A DNA stretch of 64,000 bases from an uncultured bacterium (GTDB lineage: Bacteria; Planctomycetota; UBA1135; GCA-002686595). Below, one piece after another: positions 25,946 through 34,223 of the stretch; the stretch's first letter is position 1; every line of letters starts with the position of its first letter. Location: contig CALBMX010000108.1 in the NCBI GenBank assembly GCA_937896235.1, positions 1 to 64,000 of the forward strand, given 5' to 3'. The position numbers and the translations under genes were made by a program. The notes beneath the pieces were generated by a model. That model was given only the letters and a program-made list of their open reading frames with translations. It had not been told where the DNA came from and made no database searches.

Positions 25946-26932
25946 ATGATTCGCAACTTGATCTTGGCAAGTGCAATGACTCTCGGTCTTTGCACTTTTG
26001 CCCATGCGGACAACGTTGGCAAACCACTGCCTCTAGCTGACGCTGAAATCGAAGGCCTTGCCCAGTCGCCAGCGTCTTCCCTTGATGAGCTCGCCGGCCG
26101 CGCCGTCCTCATTGAATTCTTCGCCTACTGGTGAGGTCCGTGCGCAGGTGCAGTTTCGCATCTGAACGAACTCAATGAGGAGTTTGCTTCCCAAGGCCTC
26201 TCCATCGTAGCCCTCACCAGCGAAGGTGAGAGCCAAACGGAGCCGTGGATCGATAGCAAGGGTGTCAAGTACGCCTATGCCTATGATCGCGGCGGCAAGT
26301 TGAGCGCAGCCCTCGGCGTATCTGGTATCCCCAACGCGGTCCTAGTGGATACAACGGGCACGATCATCTGGCAAGGACACCCGTCGAGCCTGACCTCCGA
26401 GCTTGTCAGGACGGCGATTTCTGGTGCCATTAAGACTCCCGTGTACGAGTGGGGCGATTCCGCCAAGGCCATCAAGAAGGCCTTTCTAAAGGGCGACTTC
26501 TCCAAGGCGATTTTGGCTGCGGACAAACTTGCTGAAAAGGAAGAGCTCGGCAAAGAAATCGGTAGCTTGCTTCGCGGGATGGTCACCGACCGCGTTGCGA
26601 CCATTGAGAAGCACCTCGAAGCAGGCAACCTCTACAAAGCGTTCGATGGCGCGAAGAGCTTAGCCAGCGGCTTGAAAGGACTTCCAGAAGAGGCCAACAT
26701 CGAGGCGGTCTTGGAAACGATCTCAAAGGATAAGGATCTCAAGAAGGCTCTTGGCGTCCAACAGAAGGTGGTCGAAATCTTGGCCACGGAAGTTGGGAAG
26801 AAGAAGGAGTGCGACGAGTGCATCAAGAAGCTAGAGAAACTCAAGAAGGGGTTCGAGGAAACTCGGACCGGCGAGCTGATCTCCGATGCAATCAAGAGCT
26901 TCCGCGACAAGCAGGGCAAGCTGCAAAGATAG
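25946..26932 (+). CDS. Predicted selenoprotein: secreted thioredoxin-like protein with Sec at TGA 26132-26134
   Basis: One frame runs from the ATG at 25946 to TAG at 26930-26932 (328 residues) if TGA at 26132-26134 is read as selenocysteine. It encodes a signal peptide (MIRNLILASAMTLGLCTFAHA) and then an AhpC/TSA-TlpA-type thioredoxin fold: 'AVLIEFFAYW-U-GPCAGAV', the cis-Pro region 'VSGIPNAVLVDTTG', and 'IIWQGHP'. The TGA replaces the first cysteine of W-C-G-P-C (Sec63, Cys66). Homology continues unbroken after the TGA, which argues against a dead gene. The C-terminal ~150 residues are a Lys/Glu-rich helical domain containing a second CxxC (Cys289-DE-Cys292). A bacterial SECIS-like hairpin follows the TGA. 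It probably works as an extracytoplasmic thiol or selenol oxidoreductase. Gene callers split it into 25871..26134 and 26300..26932. Confidence 0.9.
26132..26164 (+). promoter_or_regulatory. Predicted bacterial SECIS element in the thioredoxin-like gene
   Basis: Seventeen bases after the TGA begins a six-base loop AGTTTC closed by a 7-bp stem: CAGGTGC (26145-26151) pairs with GCATCTG (26158-26164), with one G-T wobble. An internal loop and two more pairs extend it downward. The loop carries GU at its second and third positions. As I recall it, the fdhF SECIS of E. coli has the same 17-base spacing and a six-base loop. SelB binding to such a hairpin would deliver Sec-tRNA to the UGA. Confidence 0.8.
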
Positions 26933-26955
26933 CCCTAGAGCTCGAAAACAGCGAA

Positions 26956-26992
26956 GAAGCGGCCCCCTCAGTCATACTGGGGGGGCCGCTTC
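26956..26992 (+). terminator. Terminator-like hairpin after the thioredoxin selenoprotein gene
   Basis: A perfect 12-bp stem GAAGCGGCCCCC / GGGGGCCGCTTC with a loop of about 13 bases lies 24 bp after the stop. The following TCTCACTTGT is only weakly T-rich, but stem strength and position fit an intrinsic terminator. Confidence 0.8.
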
Positions 26993-27175
26993 TCACTTGT
27001 AAGGGGCCAACTTAGAGGCCATCCCCTAGATTTAGGTACGCCAGGGGCCTGATTTGCACAAGTTCGACGCCGTAAATAGCCGAATTCTGTTTTAATCATT
27101 CCTATAGGAGGCATCCCCCGCTCCTCCTCTGCCTTTTCTCGTCCGCTAGACCATTCTTAGTCGATCCTCGTCGTC

Positions 27176-29941
27176 ATGAAGTTTCTCTCCATGCTTGGCT
27201 CTCTGCTTACTGGCGCATTGTTGTGCACAAGTGCCCCCGCCCAATTCATTGCGGTCACGTCGCCGCCCCCGAGCTCTCAAACCGCCTTACCAAGCGTAGA
27301 GGTTACAGGGCTCGTCATTGGAACTCCTGGACCTGCTCCATTTAGTGATGTTCAGATCAGGACGCGCTATCCCGATGGGACCATGTGCCCTGCATTTTTG
27401 AGTGACGGCTCGGTGGATCAGTCCCCGGGCGCACTCGGTTGGAATTACGCCATAGTGTGGGATGCGTCAGCTGGGATCGGAACCTTCGAAGGGCGGGCGA
27501 GCTTCTTGGATCCGGGCACAAACTACATTGATATCTATTTCCCCGGTAGCACACTTGGAATCCCCGACCAGTCCATTTCGGTCGTTTTCCAGCCGGCCGG
27601 TTTGCAGTCCATGGACTCCATTGCAATCGTCCACCCCCTGCAACGTACGGTTGATCGGACCAACGTAGCGGGCAATTCCGGTGCGATTGAATTTCAAATG
27701 GATGTGTTGAATAACATCATGACACCGACCTCGGCCACAATTACGGCGAAGGTTACGACCCCTAGCGGGGCAATTGTAAATCTGCCTATGGGCGGCGCGG
27801 GTGTGGATGCAGTGAGCTACACGATTCCCCCGGGGGACTTCTCGTTCACCTCGTCAATCGATCCTGTAGGGATGACGTTTAGCTTCCCACTCGACCAGGT
27901 TCCCTTTCCTCAGCCTGTGCAGCTCGGCAAATACCACATGGAGCTCTTTCTCCACGATGGCCCCGCCTTGGTGTTCTTTGACGAGGACATTGACTTCTGG
28001 ATTGTCGACCGTGTTGGCAAGCCGTATCGGGATATCTCCGGCCAGCACGACCTCGGCAAGCTCGTCCTGCATGGCTCTGGTTCCGTCGGGTCCGGACTTT
28101 GTGCCTTCGATTATGACAACGACGGGCTCACGGACCTTTTTGTCACGGACCCTGCGGGCGACCGCATGAGGTTTGAGGGTACCGGAATCGAAATCGACTA
28201 TCCCGGCGCGAGCAACCAATTGATGCACAACAATGGCGACGGTACGTTCACCAATGTGACGGCCATCGCAGGGGTTGGCGGGAACCCCGCGATTCGCTCC
28301 TACGGTGCGTCTTGGGGAGATCTAGATGGGGACGGGGATAATGACCTGGTCGTTGCCAACCGAAAAGCACACTTCACCATCTTCCGCAACAACGGAGATG
28401 GAACCTTCTTTGAGACTCCACAGCCTAGTCTTCCAGATGACGGCAGCGTGTGGGGCCAAGTGATTCGACTCGGTGATTTGGACAACGACGGCGACCTGGA
28501 CATCTTTGTAGGGACTTATGTCCAGCAGTGGAATTTCACCTACCAGCATGTAGGCTTTCGCAATAGGGTCCTCCTAAACGGGGCGAAGCAGGGGAAATTC
28601 GAGGTGTGGGATCCTACTTTCCCAACCTTTGAGGACTTCTCGGCTCCATCGGGCGCAAATTCCCCTTGGCAAACCTTGGCGGCCTTTTTCATAGACAGCA
28701 ACCGTGATGGGAACCTCGACCTAGCCGTTCATCAAGACTTTGGACCTTTCAGTTCACCCAACTCACTTCTTGAAGGGCATGGCGATGGCACCTTTACCGA
28801 TGTCGGCGCGGCTACCGGATACAGTGTGCAGGAGTTTTCAATGGGTGCTGCTTCGGCGGACTTCAACGCGGACGGATATCTTGACGTGTACTCGACTAGC
28901 ATCGGTTTGAACTCCCTTTTGATGGGTGGGCCTGGTGGAACTTATACCCAGGCTATCCACGGTTCTGGCGCAGAGGGTGACTTCATGGCGTTTGGTCCAG
29001 ATGCCAATGGCGTCAATATGGACGACACTTGGGGAGTTCAAACCTTTGACTACGATTTCGACATGGACGTCGATATGCACGTGATTGGTTCTGACCTCTT
29101 CGTTAACTATCAGTTCCCGATCGCGACGCTCGTACCCGACTCCGTGTTTGAGAATGACGGTACGGGGCACTTTGTCGATCGTGCGATAGACCTCGGTTTG
29201 GGCAACGGTGGCCGTGGCCGCAGTTCCGTGCAGATCGACGTCGACAACGATGGTGACCTAGATATCGTCACATCGAACGACAGCGAGGGCCTTACCGTTA
29301 GTCGCAACGACATCGTTCAGACGAACCACTACCTAGGAGTTCGGCCCGTAACGCGTCGCTCGGCACCGGGAGGGTTCAACACCTTCTTCCGCGTTGACGT
29401 GAACCCCGGAAGCTCTCCGGTACAGGTTTACGAGCTTATGGCGGATTCGCCCCACAGTGGCATGCAGGACAACCTGCGCCGCTTTGGCTTGGGCGGCAGT
29501 ACGAAAGCATTCGAAACGACGGCCGAGTGGACTTCGGGTGGCTCGTCGACCTGGTACAACCTGGCTGGCGACCAAGACCACCTGTTATATGAAACGGTGA
29601 TCGAAGTCCAAGGCCAGATCGACGGTAGCGTGGCCGAAGGGAGTACCCCCTCGCTAATCATGTACGGCCGCCCTGGCGACCTCGTCATTGGTGTTTTAGG
29701 AGATGCGGGCGTCCCTTTCCCCTTCCCTTTGCCAACCGGAGGCGAGCTGGACCTCTGGCCTAATTTTAGCTTTCTAAAGCTTGCGTTTGTGGGTCCAACG
29801 GGCACCTCTCCATGGGCAGTGGGACCGATCCCCATCGGATTGGTCGGTGCGATTTTCGAGTTGCAAATGGTCTCGCTTAATCCAGTGAGCGGTATCTTCG
29901 AGTCAAAATCGGGCGTGAGCACCCTGACGGTTACTTTGTAG
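27176..29941 (+). CDS. Secreted FG-GAP/VCBS repeat protein, paralogue of the 7805 gene
   Basis: The 921-residue protein has a signal peptide (MKFLSMLGSLLTGALLCTSAPA). Its architecture matches the gene at 7805. An N-terminal beta-rich part ('QIRTRYPDGTMCPAFLSDGS') precedes FG-GAP/VCBS calcium loops ('DYDNDGLTDLFV', 'DLDGDGDNDLVVANRK', 'DLDNDGDLDIFVGTYV', 'DVDNDGDLDIVTSNDS'). An ASPIC/UnbV-like segment ('RPVTRRSAPGGFNTFFRVDV') and a C-terminal domain ending 'SKSGVSTLTVTL' follow. The two proteins align from end to end, so this is a whole-gene duplication inside or older than the window. It is probably a surface-attached or secreted adhesin-like propeller; ligand unknown. It is bracketed by two strong hairpin terminators, so it is a single-gene transcript. 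Confidence 0.88.
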   Translation: MKFLSMLGSLLTGALLCTSAPAQFIAVTSPPPSSQTALPSVEVTGLVIGTPGPAPFSDVQIRTRYPDGTMCPAFLSDGSVDQSPGALGWNYAIVWDASAGIGTFEGRASFLDPGTNYIDIYFPGSTLGIPDQSISVVFQPAGLQSMDSIAIVHPLQRTVDRTNVAGNSGAIEFQMDVLNNIMTPTSATITAKVTTPSGAIVNLPMGGAGVDAVSYTIPPGDFSFTSSIDPVGMTFSFPLDQVPFPQPVQLGKYHMELFLHDGPALVFFDEDIDFWIVDRVGKPYRDISGQHDLGKLVLHGSGSVGSGLCAFDYDNDGLTDLFVTDPAGDRMRFEGTGIEIDYPGASNQLMHNNGDGTFTNVTAIAGVGGNPAIRSYGASWGDLDGDGDNDLVVANRKAHFTIFRNNGDGTFFETPQPSLPDDGSVWGQVIRLGDLDNDGDLDIFVGTYVQQWNFTYQHVGFRNRVLLNGAKQGKFEVWDPTFPTFEDFSAPSGANSPWQTLAAFFIDSNRDGNLDLAVHQDFGPFSSPNSLLEGHGDGTFTDVGAATGYSVQEFSMGAASADFNADGYLDVYSTSIGLNSLLMGGPGGTYTQAIHGSGAEGDFMAFGPDANGVNMDDTWGVQTFDYDFDMDVDMHVIGSDLFVNYQFPIATLVPDSVFENDGTGHFVDRAIDLGLGNGGRGRSSVQIDVDNDGDLDIVTSNDSEGLTVSRNDIVQTNHYLGVRPVTRRSAPGGFNTFFRVDVNPGSSPVQVYELMADSPHSGMQDNLRRFGLGGSTKAFETTAEWTSGGSSTWYNLAGDQDHLLYETVIEVQGQIDGSVAEGSTPSLIMYGRPGDLVIGVLGDAGVPFPFPLPTGGELDLWPNFSFLKLAFVGPTGTSPWAVGPIPIGLVGAIFELQMVSLNPVSGIFESKSGVSTLTVTL

Positions 29942-29971
29942 AGGTGCTCTCTTAGCCAGGGATTTCCTCCA

Positions 29972-30012
29972 GGGGGCGGCCTCCACCGGCAAAGCTGGTG
30001 GAGGCCGCCCCC
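29972..30012. terminator. Strong hairpin after the FG-GAP gene
   Basis: A perfect 16-bp stem GGGGGCGGCCTCCACC / GGTGGAGGCCGCCCCC with a 9-base loop lies 30 bp after the stop codon. No clear T-run follows on the plus strand. It may work in both directions, since the minus-strand gene ending at 30224 also converges on it. Confidence 0.8.
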
Positions 30013-30223
30013 GTTGGGTAAGACCTAGCTTTGTAGCTAGGACTAGGCCTGCATTCGGGTGGGCCTCAGCAGAGTGGTCGTTCGCCCGAGCTACAGGGCC
30101 GGGCCAGTGGTCCGCCCACCGTTGCGGACCCAGGGGGGGCGAATGGCGCCAACAACAAAGGGCACCCACGAGAGCTCTCCTAGCGTCGTAAGGGCGGGAC
30201 TCGAACCAATACGAAAGCGGCCG

Positions 30224-31861
30224 CTACTCTCTCTCGCCGCTGTGATCGAGGATCAGGATCGAGGCAAAGATCGCCAAGGGGGCGACGTGAAAGATCAAGC
30301 GGTCGGGGATCGCCGTATTGAAGAGCGCTTCGAGATTCCAGGGTGTGACCAAAAGTACCAGCGCATAAAGTGCGCAGGCCCCCAGGACGACCAGGGCCGC
30401 AGGGAAAGCTGGCGTACGCAAAAAGCGCTTGGGCCGAGCGAGCCCGAGGACACAGGTAGCGAGGAATAGTAGCCAGACGATCCCGAAGCGCGGGATTTGT
30501 GTGAAGGCATCGAGAAATCCGCCGCCGACAATTCGGGGGACGGGTACTTCGGCAATCTCGTTGGTCGATGGGGAGAGGTGAACGGGCTGCGTGGAGCTCC
30601 ACGACTCCAGGAGGCCCGAGGGGGAGAGGCGAGAGGGGTAGTCCTCACCGATCGTCGGGATGTCACCACGCACAGCAAGCCATGGCGAGGCGACAACAAG
30701 CGCAACGATCATGGTGAGGGCAAGGGCACTCGGGGTCGAGAGGGCGCGGCCTTTTAGGGCTGTGGCTGGCTTGCGACGCAGCTCGAGAAGCCAGGTGATG
30801 CCGATGGCGATCACGACTACGGGAAGAAGCGCAAGGCCCTCGTTTTTCATCAGGGCTCCACCGCCGAGTAGAGCGCCGGCAATCAGCAGATCGGCAGTGT
30901 CGCGCCTCTCGCGATCCGTGAGTACGAATCTGAGGAGGACGATGAAGCCCGAGCAAAAGAGTGCGGCGAGGGGCAAGTCACCGGCACCATCTAAGGTCCA
31001 ACCGTCGGGCGTCGACCACTCCCCGAGGATCGGGCCCTTGGGGCCGATCGTGTCGCCATACTTAGCTTGCGCAGCGTCGGGGCCAAAGAACAGCCCATAG
31101 GCGCCCTTTACCCAGTTGTCGTGGGGCAAGCGCGAGTAATAGAGGAACGGTGTGGACAGCCAAAGCAAGGTTCCGGTTATAGGTGCAAGCCAGCTACCAC
31201 TGCGTCCGAGGTCTTTGAGCGTGCCAAAAAGGAATGCTCCCAAGGCGAGCGCAAAAAGTGCGAATAGAGGCCTCGCGGCGTCCTCGGAAAACACGCCGCC
31301 GATCCAGCCGCAAAAGGCTTCGAGCGCGCCTACGCCAGGGGGGTAATCCGGGTGGGTGATGATGCGGCCAAGGGAGTCCTCAACGTCCATCCAAGAGCTG
31401 GTCATTAAGCCCTCGGAGTACAGCAACTTTCCCTTGTAGGCAAAGTGAAAGACGGGGTCAAAGATGTGCATCGGCATCGTTGCCGTGTAGAACACGATAA
31501 AGGCGCCAAATGCGAGAATGAGCCCGAAGCCAAGCAGGCACAAGAGCTCCTCTGCACTGCGCGGAGAGCGCAGTGGTGGGCGCGCCTCCATAGATGGTTT
31601 TAATTGGTGCCGGCGATACAGGGCGATGGCACCTCCAGCGCACAAGACGGCCGCAAGCGCCCGAGTGAGTCCAACACCGAGTGGGCCGATCGCCAGGGCG
31701 AGCCCGGTGACAAGGGCGGGGAGTAGCGCCAGACCGAGTAGAAGTGCGGTTCCATGGAGTTCGGCGGCCCCTCGTCTTCGGCTGGGCCGGAATAGGGCGA
31801 GAGCGAAATGCCCTCCGAGAAAGACCACGAATAGGGTGATTAGCGTGGACGCTGTAATCAT
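30224..31861 (-). CDS. Polytopic GT-C-like membrane protein of the duplicated cassette (copy B)
   Basis: This 545-residue, strongly hydrophobic protein is the paralogue of the protein at 16707..18350. Shared blocks in order are 'HIFDPVFHFAYKGKLLYSEG', 'HPDYPPGVGALEAF', 'LDGAGDLPLAAL', 'KNEGLALLPVVVIAIG' and the C-terminal 'TAIPDRLIFHVAPLAIFA'. The conserved first-loop Asp-Pro and His residues are consistent with a GT-C transferase using a polyprenyl-phosphate sugar, but the family is not named with certainty. It starts inside the stop of the small-protein gene (ATGA overlap) and is last in the three-gene minus-strand operon. Unlike copy A, no O-antigen-ligase gene follows. Confidence 0.82.
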   Translation of the reverse strand: MITASTLITLFVVFLGGHFALALFRPSRRRGAAELHGTALLLGLALLPALVTGLALAIGPLGVGLTRALAAVLCAGGAIALYRRHQLKPSMEARPPLRSPRSAEELLCLLGFGLILAFGAFIVFYTATMPMHIFDPVFHFAYKGKLLYSEGLMTSSWMDVEDSLGRIITHPDYPPGVGALEAFCGWIGGVFSEDAARPLFALFALALGAFLFGTLKDLGRSGSWLAPITGTLLWLSTPFLYYSRLPHDNWVKGAYGLFFGPDAAQAKYGDTIGPKGPILGEWSTPDGWTLDGAGDLPLAALFCSGFIVLLRFVLTDRERRDTADLLIAGALLGGGALMKNEGLALLPVVVIAIGITWLLELRRKPATALKGRALSTPSALALTMIVALVVASPWLAVRGDIPTIGEDYPSRLSPSGLLESWSSTQPVHLSPSTNEIAEVPVPRIVGGGFLDAFTQIPRFGIVWLLFLATCVLGLARPKRFLRTPAFPAALVVLGACALYALVLLVTPWNLEALFNTAIPDRLIFHVAPLAIFASILILDHSGERE

Positions 31862-32523
31862 GGCTTCACCTCGCTTTGCATAGATAGGCTATCGGCGAGC
31901 GCATTGAAGTCGGCACTATCGACGGGCATCCAAACGCCGTCCTCGCGGTGGAAAATCCTGACGTTTTCCATCCGAAAAGACTGGCTGATGAGGTAGGTCA
32001 AGCGCCACTCGATGTTGCGTTTTTCGATCTCCAGATCCACCTTTTTTAGCAGCCGTTCCCGCGTAATAGACTCCGCCATACCCTGAAAGGAATTGTCGAC
32101 GTTGAGCACCTCAAAGTGGTGGTCGATCCAAGGGGTGTAATCGACTAGCGTGCCGCTCGCGAGCTTGGGTTCGTGCGCGTAGATATGCAGTGGATAGGCG
32201 TAGTAGTTGAGGTATAAAAACCAACGTGTTCGGCCGCCCGGTTGGCTCTCTTTCTCGTCGATCCCATGGGGCTCGACGAGGATGCCTGTACCTTCGGGAA
32301 GGTGTTCTTTTAGTCGAGCTATGAGCGCTCGGAATTCGGGTTTGAACCACGGGACGCCCTTCATCGAGGCGCGCTGCTGTTCTAGATCTTTACCCTGTCT
32401 CTCGGCGAACCAAGTTCGCGTGTAGAGCGCACCGAACGCGGCGGGAAACGCCGTCAATACAATGACAAGCGGCAGCAGGAGCCGCAGGGGTGATGGCGCG
32501 GCGGTCGGGGGAGGGGTGCTCAC
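31858..32523 (-). CDS. Small membrane-anchored protein of the duplicated cassette (copy B)
   Basis: The 221-residue protein has one N-terminal membrane segment ('LRLLLPLVIVLTAFPAAFGA') after a Pro-rich cytoplasmic start, then a periplasmic domain. It matches the 197-residue protein at 16114 through 'RWFLYLNYYAYPLHIYAHEP', 'ASGTLVDYTPW' and 'HHFEVLNVD', and both have an 'IEWRLTY'/'VEWELQY'-type segment at the same place. The family is unknown to me. ATGA overlaps on both sides couple it to the sulfatase-fold and GT-C-like genes. Conservation of order in both copies suggests a physical complex of the three products. Confidence 0.8.
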   Translation of the reverse strand: MSTPPPTAAPSPLRLLLPLVIVLTAFPAAFGALYTRTWFAERQGKDLEQQRASMKGVPWFKPEFRALIARLKEHLPEGTGILVEPHGIDEKESQPGGRTRWFLYLNYYAYPLHIYAHEPKLASGTLVDYTPWIDHHFEVLNVDNSFQGMAESITRERLLKKVDLEIEKRNIEWRLTYLISQSFRMENVRIFHREDGVWMPVDSADFNALADSLSMQSEVKP

Positions 32524-34046
32524 TTGTCGTTTGTTTTCTCGGGGTCGGCGCTCTCAAGGTAGCCTGCGGCGGAGAGATCGCTGGTGAGGTCGTCGGGCAG
32601 AGCTGCGTCCGAAACATGCAGGTCCAGCTCCTTCACGCGCGCGTCCAGATCTTCCCAGACGGCGAGGGCTTTCTCTAGCGGAGCCTGTACGCCAGCTCCC
32701 GAGTTGAGGATTGGATGCTTTTCCTTGGGGTCGGTAGCTAAGTCGTAGAGCACAAGGCCCTCCTCTGTTTGCAGGACTTTGAGCCGCTCGAGGCGCGCGC
32801 CCCGATGAAAGCGACTGTCCGGGCGGGAGGTGAGCTCCATGGGCGCGGGGCGTAGTTTCGGGGTGGCGGTCGCATCTGTGCAGGCCTCGCGCAAGCTTCG
32901 ACCCCACATGCCGTCTAGTCCGGGTAGATCGCAGAAATCTAGGATTGTCGGCGCGACATCGGCCAGGCTAACGACCTCGGCGATGCGCTTACCCGCTTGG
33001 ATTTCGCCGGGGAAGCGCAGGATGAGCGGCACATGGGTCTCTTCATCGTGCAGGCTGTGCTTGTGGCCAAGGAAGCCGTGCTCGGCAAACGCCTCGCCGT
33101 GATCCGCGGTGAGTACGACCAGGGTATTGTCGAGCCTGCCCGCTGCGTCGAGTGTGCTCAGGAGGTGCTCGACGTTCCGATCGGTGAATTTGAGCTCGCC
33201 ATCGTAGAGGGCGATCAAGTGGTTTAGATCCTTGGGCGCATTCGCGCGGATGCGAAGGTTCATGAAGTCGCGACCGTCGACCTTTCCTCGGTAGTCGGGG
33301 TCAAAAACGTCGAATTCGGCTGGCGGCGTGTAGTCGTAGTGGACATCCCAAAAGTGCGCAAAGGCAAAGAACGGCTTCTCTGCGGGGACGGTCGCAAACC
33401 ACTCGTTAAATGCAGAGACGACTTTGGGGCCCGTGAGCCCTTGATGGGACTCTTCGTGCATGGCCATGAGGGCCTCGTGGTTGGCCTCGGAATCCTCGAG
33501 CGCAAAAATCGTGGGGTCGGCCACGGCGCGGCTGGAACAGTCGACGTAAGTGTCGAAACCGCGGTCGAATCCGAACCACGGATGCAGATTGGGGCCCGAC
33601 CAGAAGCCGGCCGTAGACCAGTTGGCCTGCTGAAAGCGCTGCTGTAGCATCGGGACGGTCGCGGGGAGCCGATCGGGAAGATCGAGCACGCCATGAAGCT
33701 CGTCTGGGCGGCCCGTCAGCAGGGCCAAGTGCGAGGGGAGGGTCCAGCTCGTGGTGCTGAAGGCGCTGTCGAAGGACGTCCCCTGGGCCGCCAGCAGCTT
33801 GTCGATTGCCGGGGTGGTGGGGATATCCGGGCGCGTGGGGCTCTTGTAGCCGTAGCTGCCGACGTGGTCCGCGCGCAAGCTGTCGATGCTGATGAGCAGG
33901 ACGCCCAGGGGTTTCGTCGGGCTGGGCGCGCCTCCACAGCTTCCGAGGGCGAAGAGGCACGCGAATCCCACGGCGGCAGAAGTTGCGCAGTGGGAGGTCG
34001 AAACGTGGCGAGACCAAGTGGTCCTGGTGTGCAGTGGAAAGGCCAT
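32520..34046 (-). CDS. Sulfatase-fold lipoprotein with threonine at the nucleophile position (cassette copy B)
   Basis: The ATG at 34046 is preferred over the track start (34100) because it lies closer to the lipoprotein signal, lipobox FALGSC. The core matches the 14633 protein: 'VLLISIDSLRADHVGSYGY', 'STTSWTLPSHLALLTG', 'HFWDVHYDYTPP', and 'LTADHGEAFAEHGFLGHKHS'. Both proteins end alike ('LTSDLSAAGYL' here, 'LSSAGYLGG' there). The residue aligned to formylglycine is Thr in T-L-P-S-H, pointing to a phospho-transfer or phosphodiester enzyme rather than a classical sulfatase. It is first of three coupled genes. The gene is divergent from the M1 peptidase gene, with a promoter region of about 180 bp between them. 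Confidence 0.88.
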   Translation of the reverse strand: MAFPLHTRTTWSRHVSTSHCATSAAVGFACLFALGSCGGAPSPTKPLGVLLISIDSLRADHVGSYGYKSPTRPDIPTTPAIDKLLAAQGTSFDSAFSTTSWTLPSHLALLTGRPDELHGVLDLPDRLPATVPMLQQRFQQANWSTAGFWSGPNLHPWFGFDRGFDTYVDCSSRAVADPTIFALEDSEANHEALMAMHEESHQGLTGPKVVSAFNEWFATVPAEKPFFAFAHFWDVHYDYTPPAEFDVFDPDYRGKVDGRDFMNLRIRANAPKDLNHLIALYDGELKFTDRNVEHLLSTLDAAGRLDNTLVVLTADHGEAFAEHGFLGHKHSLHDEETHVPLILRFPGEIQAGKRIAEVVSLADVAPTILDFCDLPGLDGMWGRSLREACTDATATPKLRPAPMELTSRPDSRFHRGARLERLKVLQTEEGLVLYDLATDPKEKHPILNSGAGVQAPLEKALAVWEDLDARVKELDLHVSDAALPDDLTSDLSAAGYLESADPEKTNDK

Positions 34047-34223
34047 AAGTCGCCAACATACACAGAATCGTTCTTCCGTGCCTCGCATTGGCGGCGGCAT
34101 GCTTCGATCGGGACCAAAATCTGGGTAGAATCGCGATCAAATAATGACGTAACGGGGCACGACCCCTTACGCCCTTCCGGCCTGCTTACTTGGTTCATTC
34201 CGGTCTTTTGACCCTAGACGCCC

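Noticed and set aside
25946-26932. Pseudogene by nonsense mutation at 26132
   Set aside because: The frame is intact for 266 codons after the TGA, the TGA is exactly at a redox cysteine, a SECIS-like hairpin follows, and a second gene in the window shows the same pattern.
30185-30210. tRNA-like GGTTCGAGTCCC on the minus strand
   Set aside because: The bases before the T-loop (ATTGG) do not pair with the following CCCGC, and no D-arm, anticodon arm or matching acceptor strand is present. It could at most be a short tRNA 3' fragment.
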